From Anaerosolibacter sp. (GTDB lineage Bacteria > Bacillota > Clostridia > Peptostreptococcales > Thermotaleaceae), in contig NZ_JARBTM010000008.1 in the NCBI RefSeq assembly GCF_029240175.1, positions 1-64,000 of the forward strand: a stretch of 64,000 nucleotides of DNA, read 5' to 3'. Position 1 is the stretch's first letter. Every line of letters starts with the position of its first letter. Both the position numbers and the translations under genes were made by a program. A model generated the notes under the pieces. That model saw only the letters and a program-made list of their open reading frames with translations. It ran no database searches and was not told the DNA's origin. Below, in pieces: positions 51,949 to 61,215 of the stretch.

Positions 51949-52284
51949 GTGTTAAAGAACGTATCTACAGGACAATTACTGATTCGTAACCTGGAACATG
52001 CCAATACACCAGAGAAAGCGACCCGAGGCTTATTAGGGAGAAGCAGGATCGATAACGACTATGGTATGATTATTTATCATTGTCAATCGATCCATACCTG
52101 TTATATGAAATTTGCCATAGATGTTGTTTTCCTAGATATAAATAAACGGATTATTTATATTGTTAAAGATATGGGCCCTTGGCAGTATACAGGCTATATC
52201 AAAGAGAGTGTATATGCTATCGAATCAAAGCCTGGGAGCTTTACAAATCACATCAAAATAAGAGACCAGCTGACATGGCAGTAG
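51949..52284 (+). CDS. DUF192 family protein
   Basis: A 111-residue protein; GTG after GAGGTGATCCT. It carries the DUF192 pattern: NTGQLLIRNLEHANTPEKATRGLLGR-type start, then HCQSIHTCYMKFAIDVVFLDINKRIIYIVKDMGPW and an end with AIESKPGSF. The family is a small beta-barrel, often secreted, of unknown function. This one has no signal peptide, so it is probably cytoplasmic. It is convergent with the GltD-like gene, with 4 bases between. Confidence 0.85.
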   Translation: MLKNVSTGQLLIRNLEHANTPEKATRGLLGRSRIDNDYGMIIYHCQSIHTCYMKFAIDVVFLDINKRIIYIVKDMGPWQYTGYIKESVYAIESKPGSFTNHIKIRDQLTWQ

Positions 52285-52288
52285 ACCT

Positions 52289-53515
52289 TTATTTTAACTT
52301 CTCCTGGACATAGTGATGGATTTCCTCTGCCACGTCCCTGGCCATTCGAACAGCTTCCACCACATTTTTTGCTCCAGTTACCACATCACCAGAAGCATAA
52401 ACTCCTTCTCGGGTAGTCATACCGTGGGTATCTGTAATCAATAGCCCCCGGTCATTGATATCAATGCCCTCGGTAGTAGAAACAATATTCTTCTGAGGTC
52501 CTTGGCTGGCGGCGATTAACACACTATCTGCAGGAATAATAAACTCAGAATCCGGTACGATTTGAAGATTGTCATCAACGATAGCTGTCTTGACGCACTT
52601 TATACCGTTGTCGAGAATCTCTATGGGGGAAGTGAAAAACTGAAATTTTACACCATCAATTTTTGCCATATCTATCTCTACATCCCGGGCAGGCATACTT
52701 TCCCGGTCGCGTCGGTAAAGGATCATCACGTCCTTGGCCCCATTGCGGATTACTGTCCTTGCTACATCCATGGCAGAGTTGCCACCCCCGACCACACAAA
52801 CCTTGTTGCCTAAATTGTAGGCTTCTGGACTGCGGAGATAGTCAATGGCATAATGAACATGGCCCAGACTTTCGCCTTTGATACGCAAAACATTGGGCCG
52901 CCAAACACCAGTACCAATAAAGACTGCATCATAGCCATCTTCGAAGAGGGTATCGATGGTAATGACAGGACCAATGAGGGTGTTGGGTCTAATTTTTACA
53001 CCCATGGATAGAAGTTTTTGTCCAATCTTGTCTAATATGTTTTTTGACAATCGGAACTCGGGGATGCCGTATCGAAGGAAACCGCCTACCCGATCTTGGG
53101 CTTCAAAAAGGGTTATTTTATGGCCTTTGCCTGCCAAATAGAAGGCTGCAGTCAAGCCTGCAGGACCAGAGCCGATAACGGCTATGCGGCTATCTAATGG
53201 AACTTTTGGCTCCTCGGAACCTCGTGTTAAGAAATACTCAGAGACATAGTTTTCGATATTACTAATCTTAACAGGATCTCCTTTTTTTCCAAGGATACAA
53301 TGGCCCTCACATTGATGCTCATGGGGACATACAAGGGAGCATATGATGGAAAGAGGATTGTTTTCAAAAATCCTCTGACCTGCCTCATCAATGGAGCCAC
53401 TCAAAAAACTGGAGATAAATCCAGGGATATCGGTGGCAATGGGGCAACCTTTTTGACATTGTGGGTTTTTACATTGTAAACAGCGTTGCGCTTCTTTGAT
53501 AAGGTCTTTAGACAT
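52289..53515 (-). CDS. GltD/NfnB-like NADPH oxidoreductase
   Basis: A 408-residue flavoprotein; start 53515 follows AGGAGG. The N-terminal iron-sulfur part contains CLQCKNPQCQKGCPIATDIPGFI and CSLVCPHEHQCEGHCILG. The FAD-binding motif is IAVIGSGPAGLTAAFYLAGKGH, and the NAD(P) motif is NKVCVVGGGNSAMDVARTVIRNGA. The C-terminal FAD motif is GVYASGDVVTGAKNVVEAVRMARDVAEEI. This is the glutamate synthase small-subunit fold. No gltB is adjacent, so it may act as a stand-alone reductase or as half of an Nfn-like complex. gdhA lies 9 kb away. Confidence 0.85.
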   Translation of the reverse strand: MSKDLIKEAQRCLQCKNPQCQKGCPIATDIPGFISSFLSGSIDEAGQRIFENNPLSIICSLVCPHEHQCEGHCILGKKGDPVKISNIENYVSEYFLTRGSEEPKVPLDSRIAVIGSGPAGLTAAFYLAGKGHKITLFEAQDRVGGFLRYGIPEFRLSKNILDKIGQKLLSMGVKIRPNTLIGPVITIDTLFEDGYDAVFIGTGVWRPNVLRIKGESLGHVHYAIDYLRSPEAYNLGNKVCVVGGGNSAMDVARTVIRNGAKDVMILYRRDRESMPARDVEIDMAKIDGVKFQFFTSPIEILDNGIKCVKTAIVDDNLQIVPDSEFIIPADSVLIAASQGPQKNIVSTTEGIDINDRGLLITDTHGMTTREGVYASGDVVTGAKNVVEAVRMARDVAEEIHHYVQEKLK

Positions 53516-53606
53516 AGTGAGCCTCCTAAAAGTAATATATTAAGAGTAATTCTATTATATTTTAAAGAGTTTTACAATAAATATTCTGAGGACTGTATAA
53601 TATTGC

Positions 53607-53634
53607 AAAAGGGACAGGTAAGCCTGTCCCTTTT
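53607..53634 (-). terminator. Terminator of the ABC-F gene (minus strand)
   Basis: AAAAGGGACAGG and CCTGTCCCTTTT are perfectly complementary around a 4-base loop; it lies 16 bases beyond the ABC-F stop. Confidence 0.85.
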
Positions 53635-53649
53635 GGTAGTGTATAATTA

Positions 53650-55566
53650 TTATTCGATATATTCCTCCCATTTGCTGTATAGGACTTCTAGGGCTGTCTT
53701 CAGCTGGGTGGTTTCTTCATGGATTTCTCGGCTTCGTTGAGGATTTGAATAGATCTCTTCCTGACACATAAGGGCTTCTAAATCTGCAATACGTACTTCT
53801 GTGGCAGTGATTTCAGCCTCGATGGACGTTTGTTCCTGCTTACGTTTTTTTGTCTCTTCTCTTTTCTCTCGATCTTTCTTTTTCTCATCCTTCATTTGCG
53901 TTTTGGTTTTCCCACCTTGATTTTCTTCATCCATTGGGGTCTCAAGTTCTCGCTTTTTTTCCTGATAGTAGCGATAGTTACCCAAATATTGAAGGATACC
54001 ATCTGGGGAAAGTTCTAAGATTTTATTGGTGACCTTATTCAAAAAGTAACGGTCATGGGATATAACCAACAAGGTACCATCATAGCCTAGTAGTGCATCT
54101 TCAAGAACTTCTTTAGACGCGATATCTAGATGGTTGGTGGGCTCGTCCATGAGAAGAAAATTTGCCTTTGATAAAACCAGCTTTAATAGGGCCACACGGC
54201 TTTTTTCACCGCCGCTTAGGGTAGAAATTATTTTAAATACATCTTCGCTGCTAAAAAGGAAGGAACCTAAAAGGGTACGAACTTCCGTCTGGGTAAATCG
54301 AATATTCTCCTGCCATATCTCGTCAATAATGCTGTTAGAGAAATTCAGATCAGATTGCTCCTGGTCATAGTAACCTAGGTTTACATGATGACCGATCTTA
54401 ATGGTACCTGTATCATGGGGAAGTCTACCAAGCAGTATTTTTAATAATGTAGATTTTCCGATACCATTTGGTCCAATTAAACCAATCTTATCTCCTCGAT
54501 AAACCTGAAAATCCACATCCCCAAAGAGCCGATGATCTCCGAAGGACTTACTGAGATTTTCTACCTTTAATACATCATCACCACTCTTAACCTGGGTTTC
54601 AAAACGGATTTTTGTTCGTTTATTGTACCATAGAGGGCGATCGATCACTTCCACATGTTCCAAACGCTTTTCGCGGCTTCTTGCCCTTTTTGCAAGCTTT
54701 TCTGTGCCATGCTGTTTAAAGCGGCGAATAATTTCCTCTTGGCGAAGAATCTCTTTTTGCTGGGATTCGTATTCTTTTAGCTGCTGTTCAAAAAGAATCT
54801 TTTTCTTATCTACATAGCTGCTGTAATTGCCTTGATAAATGGTCAAGGTGGTATTTTCAATTTCAAATACCTTATCTACAATCTCATCTAAGAAGTAGCG
54901 GTCATGGGATATGATGAGAATCGTACCCTTATATGTCTTTAGAAATCCTTCCAGCCATTCAGTGGCTTCAATATCCAAATGGTTTGTAGGCTCATCCAAC
55001 ATGAGGATATCTGGCTGTTTTAATAAGAGCTTTGCAAGGTTTAATCGGGTTTTTTGGCCACCGCTCAACTGATAAATTGGTTGGTCAAATTCCTCGTCGC
55101 GGAAGCCAAGGCCCTTTAGTACTCCCCGAAGCTCGCTGCGATAGCCATAGCCGTTACGATGCTGAAATTCATCAGACAGTTTGGCATAGGCTTCCATCAA
55201 TCGGTTTAGTTCTTCGCTGTTATTATTCTCACCAGCAGCTGCAATATCTTGCTCTAGAGATCTAAGCTTTTCTTCCATGGCAATAAGTTCCTGGAAAACC
55301 TGCAGCACTTCTTGAAAGATGGTATTTTCCAAATTGAGCGTACTGGTTTGCGCTAAATAACCGATGGAAAGATTCTTAGACAGATAAATATCACCAGTAT
55401 CGTGGGCATATTGACCCGTGAGTATTCTAAAGAGTGTTGTTTTACCAGCACCATTGGCTCCTACGATTCCTACCTTATCTCCCTGGTTGACAGAAAAGGA
55501 AATTTGGTCTAAAATCACATCTATACCAAAGGATTTTGCTAGATTGTTACAAGATAAAATAATCAT
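53650..55566 (-). CDS. ABC-F family ATPase (YdiF/Uup-like)
   Basis: A 638-residue soluble protein with two ATPase domains and no membrane helices. Domain 1: GANGAGKTTLFRIL, LSGGQKTRLNLAKLL, LMLDEPTNHLD. Domain 2: GPNGIGKSTLLKIL, LSGGEKSRVALLKLV, LLMDEPTNHLD. An inter-domain arm (about 245-310) is lysine/arginine-rich. The C-terminal 100 residues form a charged coiled coil. ABC-F proteins act on the ribosome, either in translation control or in antibiotic resistance. The position beside rex matches Bacillus ydiF, which favours a housekeeping role. Confidence 0.93.
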   Translation of the reverse strand: MIILSCNNLAKSFGIDVILDQISFSVNQGDKVGIVGANGAGKTTLFRILTGQYAHDTGDIYLSKNLSIGYLAQTSTLNLENTIFQEVLQVFQELIAMEEKLRSLEQDIAAAGENNNSEELNRLMEAYAKLSDEFQHRNGYGYRSELRGVLKGLGFRDEEFDQPIYQLSGGQKTRLNLAKLLLKQPDILMLDEPTNHLDIEATEWLEGFLKTYKGTILIISHDRYFLDEIVDKVFEIENTTLTIYQGNYSSYVDKKKILFEQQLKEYESQQKEILRQEEIIRRFKQHGTEKLAKRARSREKRLEHVEVIDRPLWYNKRTKIRFETQVKSGDDVLKVENLSKSFGDHRLFGDVDFQVYRGDKIGLIGPNGIGKSTLLKILLGRLPHDTGTIKIGHHVNLGYYDQEQSDLNFSNSIIDEIWQENIRFTQTEVRTLLGSFLFSSEDVFKIISTLSGGEKSRVALLKLVLSKANFLLMDEPTNHLDIASKEVLEDALLGYDGTLLVISHDRYFLNKVTNKILELSPDGILQYLGNYRYYQEKKRELETPMDEENQGGKTKTQMKDEKKKDREKREETKKRKQEQTSIEAEITATEVRIADLEALMCQEEIYSNPQRSREIHEETTQLKTALEVLYSKWEEYIE

Positions 55567-55697
55567 AAAAATCCTCCAAAATTTTAAAGCATATGTTTCT
55601 ATTGTATCAAAAAAGACATGTAAAGAAAATCCTTGCTCTCATAATGTGTACCATAAAGCGGCAGAATATATGGAAAGCGCATTTATGTAACCACAAA

Positions 55698-55726
55698 TTG
55701 ACAAAATTATGTCAGAATGTTATAAT
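55698..55726 (+). promoter_or_regulatory. Sigma-A promoter of rex
   Basis: TTGACA at 55698-55703, a 17-base spacer and TATAAT at 55721-55726: a consensus promoter 38 bases before rex. TGTTAAACAAA directly follows the -10 and could be part of an operator, but it is not a full Rex palindrome. Confidence 0.82.
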
Positions 55727-55763
55727 GTTAAACAAAAATCATATGAAATAGGAGAAGATTTGG

Positions 55764-56402
55764 ATGGAGAGAGATAACGGGAAAATTTCCATGGCTGTAA
55801 TCAGAAGATTACCGAAGTATCATAGATATCTAAAGGATTTACTGGATAGAAATATTACAAGGATATCATCCAAAGAATTAAGTAAGGTTATCGGCTTTAC
55901 TGCATCCCAAATCCGACAGGACTTAAATAACTTTGGAGGCTTTGGACAGCAGGGGTATGGCTATAATGTAGATGCCTTATACGATGAAATTGGAAAGATT
56001 TTAGGGTTAGATAAAACCTATAATACCATTGTCATTGGCGCAGGAAATCTTGGGCAAGCTATTGCGAATTATACGAATTTTGAAAAATCAGGATTTGTGC
56101 CTAAAGCGATGTTTGACATGAATCCTAAGCTAGTTGGTTTAAAAATTAGAGATATAGAAATTCATGATATTGATACCGTAGAGCAGTATATACAGGAGAA
56201 TAATATCGATATTGGGATTATCTGTACACCTGGACCCCAGGCACAGGGTGTGGCAGATCGATTGATCCGGGGAAAAATAAAAGGGATTTGGAATTTTGCA
56301 CCTATTGATCTAATGGTACCCGATGAAATCGTCGTAGAAAACGTCCATTTAAGTGAGAGCTTGTTCACCCTATCATTCTTACTAAAGCATAGTCAATTAT
56401 AA
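55764..56402 (+). CDS. rex: Redox-sensing transcriptional repressor Rex
   Basis: A 212-residue protein. The N-terminal winged helix has PKYHRYLKDLLDRNITRISSKELSKVIGFTASQIRQDLNNFGGFGQQGYGY. The NADH-binding Rossmann motif is VIGAGNLGQAIANY, and the C-terminal swapped helix is present (HLSESLFTLSFLLKH). Rex represses fermentation and NADH-oxidising genes when NADH is low. In Clostridium acetobutylicum rex lies just before crt-bcd-etfBA-hbd; here an acyl-CoA dehydrogenase and etfBA follow. A terminator follows the gene. Confidence 0.96.
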   Translation: MERDNGKISMAVIRRLPKYHRYLKDLLDRNITRISSKELSKVIGFTASQIRQDLNNFGGFGQQGYGYNVDALYDEIGKILGLDKTYNTIVIGAGNLGQAIANYTNFEKSGFVPKAMFDMNPKLVGLKIRDIEIHDIDTVEQYIQENNIDIGIICTPGPQAQGVADRLIRGKIKGIWNFAPIDLMVPDEIVVENVHLSESLFTLSFLLKHSQL

Positions 56403-56409
56403 ACATGAG

Positions 56410-56437
56410 AGTCCATCTTTTAAAGGTGGGCTTTTTT
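56410..56437 (+). terminator. Terminator after rex
   Basis: GTCCATCTT-TTA-AAGGTGGGC (with one G-U pair) followed by TTTTTT. Confidence 0.75.
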
Positions 56438-56755
56438 AGGCTGAGGCTGAGGTTGAGATGCTAGGGCGAGTATATAATGTAAAAGGGGAACTAAAAAAAA
56501 GTGAACTGTTGTGCGGAAAAATGGACAGTGTGTGAAAAAGCGGACGAATGTTAGTTATGTATTTAACAAAATATGAAGGATCGTTATAGTGATTGGTGAA
56601 GAGTGTACATAAATATGTACACTCTTTTTACATGGAATGAAAAAAAGTGAAATAAGATGGAAAATATTGAAAAAATCCATACCACCGTCATTCTGAGCGT
56701 AGTGAAGAATCTGTCTTTTGAAGTCATAGTTTCTTCGCTGCGCTCAGAATGACAG
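56438..56755. repeat. Repeats in the rex to acyl-CoA dehydrogenase gap
   Basis: The 556-base gap 56403-56958 holds an AGGCTGAGGCTGAGGTTGAG string (56438-56457), a terminator-like hairpin GAGTGTACATA-AA-TATGTACACTC with TTTTT (56601-56630), and a 65-base imperfect palindrome GTCATTCTGAGCG ... CGCTCAGAATGAC (56691-56754). The hairpin at 56601 has no ORF before it and might end a small RNA. Nothing else is visible except the AT-rich promoter area near 56860. Confidence 0.7.
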
Positions 56756-56958
56756 TTAGTATATGATTGAGCAGTTCCAGTTACTCACGGAGTTTTCTTG
56801 AGCTGTTACTGAGTTAGGAGCAAAGGTAAAGGATACAGTCCTTTCTATATAAATGATTAATTTTTAACGAAATTAACATATTGGCATAAAATATGCATAT
56901 TATTTTCACTGAAGTTGTTAAAAAAATATCCATGTTAAATATAGAGGAGGGAATCGAT

Positions 56959-58098
56959 GTGCAATTTCAATTAACCAGAGAGCAGGAAATGGTTAGAAAA
57001 ATGTTAAAGGATTTTACAGATAATGAGGTAAAGCCTTTGGCAGCAGAGATCGATGAAACAGAGCGTTTTCCAATGGAAACGGTTGAGAAGATGAATCGTT
57101 ATGGAATGATGGGGATGATTGTTCCTAAGGAGTATGGTGGTGCAGGTGCGGATGAAATCTCCTATGCCATCACAGTAGAGGAGCTTTCCAGAGCATGTGG
57201 TACTACAGGTGTAATCTGTTCTGCCCATAACTCTTTGGCTTGCTGGCCAATTTTAAAGTATGGTACAGAGGAACAAAAAAAGAAATATCTCATGCCGTTG
57301 GCGAAGGGTGAGAAAATAGGTGCCTTTGGATTAACAGAGCCGAATGCAGGAACCGATGCAGCAGGACAGCAAACCATTGCAGTATTAGATGGAGAGGAAT
57401 GGGTACTGAATGGCACCAAGATTTTTATCACCAATGGCGGGGCTGCAGATACCTATGTTATTTTTGCCATGACGGACCGCTCTAAAGGTGTGAAAGGTAT
57501 ATCGGCATTTATTTTAGAAAAGGGAACACCAGGATTTAGCATTGGAAAAAAAGAAAAGAAGATGGGAATTCGAGGATCAGCAACGACTGAATTGATCTTT
57601 GAAAACTGTAGAATTCCAAAGGAAAATTTATTGGGTTCCATAGGTAAAGGATTTGGGATTGCCATGGCTACCCTTGATGGCGGAAGAATCGGTATTGCAG
57701 CCCAGGCTCTAGGAATCGCCCAAGGTGCATTAGATGAAACCATAAAGTATATTCAACAAAGAGAACAGTTTGGAAAACCAATCGGTAAATTCCAAGCGTT
57801 GCAGTTTGATGTGGCAGATATGGAGACAAAGGTAAATGCTGCACGATGGATGGTCTATAATGCTGCGTGGAGAAAATCAGCAGGCTTATCTTATGGAAAA
57901 GAAGCTGCTATGGCGAAATTATTTGCTGCAGAGACAGCCATGGCTGTGACCACAAAGGCTGTTCAGCTCCATGGTGGATACGGCTATACCCAGGATTATC
58001 CTGTAGAGCGTATGATGCGGGATGCAAAAATCACAGAAATCTACGAAGGAACATCAGAAGTACAAAGAATGGTCATTTCAGCTGCAGTAATAAAATAG
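56959..58098 (+). CDS. Short-chain acyl-CoA dehydrogenase
   Basis: A 379-residue flavoprotein. GTG 56959 (MQFQLTREQEM) follows GAGGAGGG; the length equals that of butyryl-CoA dehydrogenases. Motifs: AFGLTEPNAGTDAAGQQT, the flavin loop FITNGGAADTYVIFAM, the catalytic-base region GYGYTQDYPVERMMRDAKITEIYEGTSEVQRMVIS with the conserved Glu in YEGTSE. It is followed by etfB and etfA, so electrons pass to a flavoprotein partner. It could be butyryl-CoA dehydrogenase (bcd) or another short-chain enzyme; crt and hbd are absent. Confidence 0.92.
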   Translation: MQFQLTREQEMVRKMLKDFTDNEVKPLAAEIDETERFPMETVEKMNRYGMMGMIVPKEYGGAGADEISYAITVEELSRACGTTGVICSAHNSLACWPILKYGTEEQKKKYLMPLAKGEKIGAFGLTEPNAGTDAAGQQTIAVLDGEEWVLNGTKIFITNGGAADTYVIFAMTDRSKGVKGISAFILEKGTPGFSIGKKEKKMGIRGSATTELIFENCRIPKENLLGSIGKGFGIAMATLDGGRIGIAAQALGIAQGALDETIKYIQQREQFGKPIGKFQALQFDVADMETKVNAARWMVYNAAWRKSAGLSYGKEAAMAKLFAAETAMAVTTKAVQLHGGYGYTQDYPVERMMRDAKITEIYEGTSEVQRMVISAAVIK

Positions 58099-58157
58099 CA
58101 GTACGATAGACCTGACATCCTAATAGATATTTATTTCTAGTAAATTTTGACCATATT

Positions 58158-58246
58158 CTTCGGTGCGCGGTACGAGGTGCGCGGAAAAGATTAAGGAAAA
58201 GAGAATGGTTTTACCGTGAACCGGTAACCGTGAACCGTATACCGAA
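58158..58246. repeat. Inverted heptamer-arm element before etfB
   Basis: The left arm is CGGTGCGCGGTACGAGGTGCG (58161-58181), then GCGGAAAAGA (58181-58190). The right arm is ACCGTGAACCGGTAACCGTG and further units to 58244. The right arm ends about 5 bases before the etfB Shine-Dalgarno. The interior shares the GGAAAAGA motif with the CGCTACT-type copies although the arms differ. Confidence 0.82.
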
Positions 58247-58264
58247 AAAAGGAGGGCTCGAAAA

Positions 58265-59053
58265 ATGAAAATAATTGTTTGTGTAAAACAAGTACCGGAT
58301 ACCAATGAAGTTAAGATAGATCCAGTGAAAGGAACACTGATTCGGGATGGTGTGCCAAGTATTTTAAATCCAGATGATAAAAATGCCTTGGAAGAGGCGC
58401 TGAAGTTAAAAGATCAGCAAGAAGATATCCATGTGACTGTCATTACCATGGGACCGCCTCAAGCGGATGAAATGTTGAGGGAATGCCTTGCCATGGGAGC
58501 TGATGAGGCCATACTCTTAAGTGACCGAGCTTTTGCAGGTGCGGATACATGGGCTACCTCCAATACGCTGGCAGCGGCAGTGAGGAAGATTGGTGCGTAC
58601 GATATCATTTTTGCTGGTCGACAAGCTATTGATGGTGATACGGCTCAGGTAGGACCTCAGTTGGCAGAGAGACTGGGAATTCCTCAGGTGTCTTATGTAC
58701 AGAACTTCCAGGTACAGGGAGACAACATTCAAGTGCAAAGAGCTTTAGAGGATGGCTATGAGGTAATTCAAGTGAAAACGCCGGTACTTCTTACAGCAAT
58801 TAAGGAATTGAATCATCCAAGATATATGTCCATCGGAGGTATATATGATGCTTTCCGTTCTAAAGAAGTGAAGGTGTGGACTTCGTTAGATATCCAAGTG
58901 AACAAGGATGAAGTTGGTTTAGAAGCTTCACCTACCCAGGTAAAGCGTTCCTTTACGCCTGAGCCAAAGGGAAAAGGCATCATGCTGAAGGGTACAACAA
59001 AGGAAATGGTTGAACAGCTTGTTATAAATTTGAAACAAAAACATGTGATATAG
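58265..59053 (+). CDS. etfB: Electron transfer flavoprotein beta subunit
   Basis: A 262-residue protein starting after AAAGGAGG. N-terminus MKIIVCVKQVPDTNEVKIDP; nucleotide-binding segments ECLAMGADEAILLSDRAFAGADTWATS and IFAGRQAIDGDTAQVGPQLAERLGIPQVSYV; and LTAIKELNHPRYMSIGGIYDA. It pairs with EtfA downstream and the acyl-CoA dehydrogenase upstream. In anaerobes such Etf can bifurcate electrons from NADH to crotonyl-CoA-type acceptors and ferredoxin. Confidence 0.95.
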   Translation: MKIIVCVKQVPDTNEVKIDPVKGTLIRDGVPSILNPDDKNALEEALKLKDQQEDIHVTVITMGPPQADEMLRECLAMGADEAILLSDRAFAGADTWATSNTLAAAVRKIGAYDIIFAGRQAIDGDTAQVGPQLAERLGIPQVSYVQNFQVQGDNIQVQRALEDGYEVIQVKTPVLLTAIKELNHPRYMSIGGIYDAFRSKEVKVWTSLDIQVNKDEVGLEASPTQVKRSFTPEPKGKGIMLKGTTKEMVEQLVINLKQKHVI

Positions 59054-59074
59054 GGGAGAAAAGGAGGGAGACAG

Positions 59075-60301
59075 ATGGCGATTTTTATATTAGAAGATAA
59101 ATGTATTGGTTGTAAGCTTTGTTTAAAGTCTTGTCCTTTTGATGCCATTAAGATGGTAGGCAAGAAAGCAGTCATTAACGATAAATGCGTTGCCTGCGGT
59201 GCATGTCTTGAGGCATGTAAGTTTGAGGCGATCATCAGAGAGGAATCAGAAAAGAGCAAAAAGGATCTTGCTCAATATAAGAATGTATGGGTATTTGCAG
59301 AGCAAAGACAGGGTAAGATCATGCCTGTTGCCATTGAATTGCTGGGAGAGGGTAGAAAGCTAGCAGATGAAATTGGTGTGAAGCTTTGTGCTGTATTGTT
59401 AGGAAACAAGGTAGAGGGCTTAGCCAAAGAGCTTACCCAATATGGAGCAGATACGGTGTATTTGGCAGAGCATGGGCTGTTGGAAACTTATACGACAGAT
59501 GGCTATACAAAAGTAATTAGTGATATGATAGAAGAATTAAAGCCAGAGATTGTACTCATGGGTGCTACCCATATAGGAAGAGACTTGGCACCAAGAGTTG
59601 CAGCCAGGGTAGATACAGGATTGACAGCAGATTGTACAAAATTGGAGATCGATGCAGAGGACAAAAAACTATTACAGACACGTCCTGCTTTTGGTGGAAA
59701 TATCATGGCAACCATCATTTGTCAAAACCATAGACCTCAGATGGCTACGGTACGTCCTGGTGTTATGGATAAAGCAAAGAAGGTAGAGTCCGGTTCTGGT
59801 GAAATTGTGGCTTTCCCTGCTGTATTAGAGAAAGAGCATATTCGTACGGAGGTTCTTGAGATTGTAAAGGCAGATAAGCAGCAGGTGGCTTTAGAAGAGG
59901 CAGAAGTCATCGTTTCAGGCGGTAGAGGTCTGGGTAAAGCAGAAGGCTTTGAAATCTTGAAAAAGCTTGCAAGTAAGCTAGGTGGTGTTGTAGGGGCGTC
60001 CCGTGCCACGGTGGATGCAGGTTGGATCGATCATGACCATCAGGTTGGGCAAACGGGTAAGACTGTAAAGCCAAGAATCTATATAGCCTGTGGAATCTCC
60101 GGTGCTATTCAGCACATTGCAGGTATGCAGAGCTCCGATGTAATTATTGCCATCAATAAGAATCCAGGGGCCCCTATTTTCCAGGTGGCTGACTATGGCA
60201 TCGTAGGAGATCTTTACGATGTAGTGCCGGCATTGATTGAAGCATTAGATCGTGTAGATGATATAATGAGCGCATTAAAAGAGGTAGCAGCGACAGAATA
60301 A
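59075..60301 (+). CDS. etfA: Electron transfer flavoprotein alpha subunit with ferredoxin domain
   Basis: A 408-residue protein, about 65-80 residues longer than ordinary EtfA. The N-terminal domain has two 4Fe-4S motifs: [12 protein letters not shown] and [12 protein letters not shown]. The EtfA body begins near residue 68 ([30 protein letters not shown]). The FAD-binding end contains [47 protein letters not shown]. Ferredoxin-fused EtfA is known from caffeyl-CoA reductase and lactate dehydrogenase Etf complexes, where it supports electron bifurcation. The ferredoxin gene 600 bases away may be a partner, but this is inference. Confidence 0.95.
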   Translation: MAIFILEDKCIGCKLCLKSCPFDAIKMVGKKAVINDKCVACGACLEACKFEAIIREESEKSKKDLAQYKNVWVFAEQRQGKIMPVAIELLGEGRKLADEIGVKLCAVLLGNKVEGLAKELTQYGADTVYLAEHGLLETYTTDGYTKVISDMIEELKPEIVLMGATHIGRDLAPRVAARVDTGLTADCTKLEIDAEDKKLLQTRPAFGGNIMATIICQNHRPQMATVRPGVMDKAKKVESGSGEIVAFPAVLEKEHIRTEVLEIVKADKQQVALEEAEVIVSGGRGLGKAEGFEILKKLASKLGGVVGASRATVDAGWIDHDHQVGQTGKTVKPRIYIACGISGAIQHIAGMQSSDVIIAINKNPGAPIFQVADYGIVGDLYDVVPALIEALDRVDDIMSALKEVAATE

Positions 60302-60357
60302 TCAAAATTACGGGCAGTTGATCATGGCGACAGCTGACCCGTTTTTCTTTTTTACAT

Positions 60358-60386
60358 TTGAAACACATTCTCAACTATGATATAAT
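60358..60386 (+). promoter_or_regulatory. Sigma-A promoter of the MarR gene
   Basis: TTGAAA at 60358-60363, a 17-base spacer and TATAAT at 60381-60386, 31 bases before the chosen start. Confidence 0.75.
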
Positions 60387-60416
60387 GACACCAATCTATA
60401 GCGTTGGGTGATGAAG

Positions 60417-60878
60417 ATGGCAAACTACCATAAGGAAATTAATAAAATGATTGAACGTTTAGTACATCGGGTTTTAACCTATGATCGTACTGGATTTAAA
60501 GCGGGCATGAAATCGGAGACATTATCTCTATTGGACATATATATATTGAAGAAAATTGGAGAAGTAGAGTCGAAAAAGATTTATGAATTGGTCAATGAAA
60601 TGGAGATGGATCGCGGTATAGTGGCCTCTTCTACCAACAAGCTCGTATCCTGTGGGTTTGTAGAAAAGCAGAAGTCACAAGAGGACAAAAGGGTATTTAT
60701 CCTTCGATTGACAGAAGAGGGAAAATCCTTGTGGGAAAAGAATCAAAACGTCCATTCAGATCTCTTGAGTGTTGTTTTAGGAGAAATAACCTTAAATGAG
60801 GAAAAGGCAATTTTGAAGTTTCTGAGTAAAATGAATCAAAGAACCCTGCTCCGGAATGAAAAAAACCTTAGCCAATAG
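60417..60878 (+). CDS. MarR family transcriptional regulator
   Basis: A 153-residue protein. ATG 60417 (MANYHKEINKM) is chosen because TGGGTG lies just before it; upstream GTG/ATG codons overlap that site. The winged helix is SLLDIYILKKIGEVESKKIYELVNEMEMDRGIVASSTNKLVSCGFVEKQKSQEDKRVFILRLTEEGKSL. The dimerisation helices flank it. It has its own promoter and a terminator shared in orientation with the convergent ferredoxin. Its target may be the adjacent etf genes, its own gene, or something elsewhere. Confidence 0.88.
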   Translation: MANYHKEINKMIERLVHRVLTYDRTGFKAGMKSETLSLLDIYILKKIGEVESKKIYELVNEMEMDRGIVASSTNKLVSCGFVEKQKSQEDKRVFILRLTEEGKSLWEKNQNVHSDLLSVVLGEITLNEEKAILKFLSKMNQRTLLRNEKNLSQ

Positions 60879-60890
60879 GCTAAGGTTTTT
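60861..60890 (+). terminator. Terminator after MarR gene
   Basis: AAAAACCTTAGCC-AATA-GGCTAAGGTTTTTG; the symmetrical A and T runs allow it to act on both strands. Confidence 0.88.
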
Positions 60891-60906
60891 GTTTATGTAG
60901 AACAAA

Positions 60907-61077
60907 TTAAGCTTGAACAGGAGCGTCTACTGGGCATACATTTGCGCATGCGCCACAATCGATACATCCGTCAGCATCGATTACATAAATGTCATCACCA
61001 GCGCTGATTACGTTCACTGGACATTCTGGTTCACAAGCTCCACAACTGATACAAGAATCATTAATTACATAAGCCAT
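60907..61077 (-). CDS. 2[4Fe-4S] clostridial-type ferredoxin
   Basis: A 56-residue protein. Start 61077 (MAYVINDSCISCG) follows GAAGGAGG on the minus strand. Two cysteine motifs CISCGACEPECP and CIDCGACANVCP are intact. It is the low-potential electron carrier of clostridial metabolism and could accept electrons from a bifurcating Etf. It is monocistronic and convergent with the MarR gene. Confidence 0.95.
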   Translation of the reverse strand: MAYVINDSCISCGACEPECPVNVISAGDDIYVIDADGCIDCGACANVCPVDAPVQA

Positions 61078-61215
61078 AATATATTCCTCCTTCAATAGAT
61101 ATCATAATATTTGTCTAAGACGACAATTGTATTATAGCAAAAGGTCCTGGGAAGGACAACAAAGAACAAATAAAAAAAATAGAAAAAAGCTAATATATAA
61201 TGATTATCATTGTAT

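Noticed and set aside
56560-56580. Possible Rex operator (TTAGTTATGTATTTAACAA)
   Set aside because: Only one half fits TTGTTAA; the spacing of the other half is off by one, and it lies far from a promoter.
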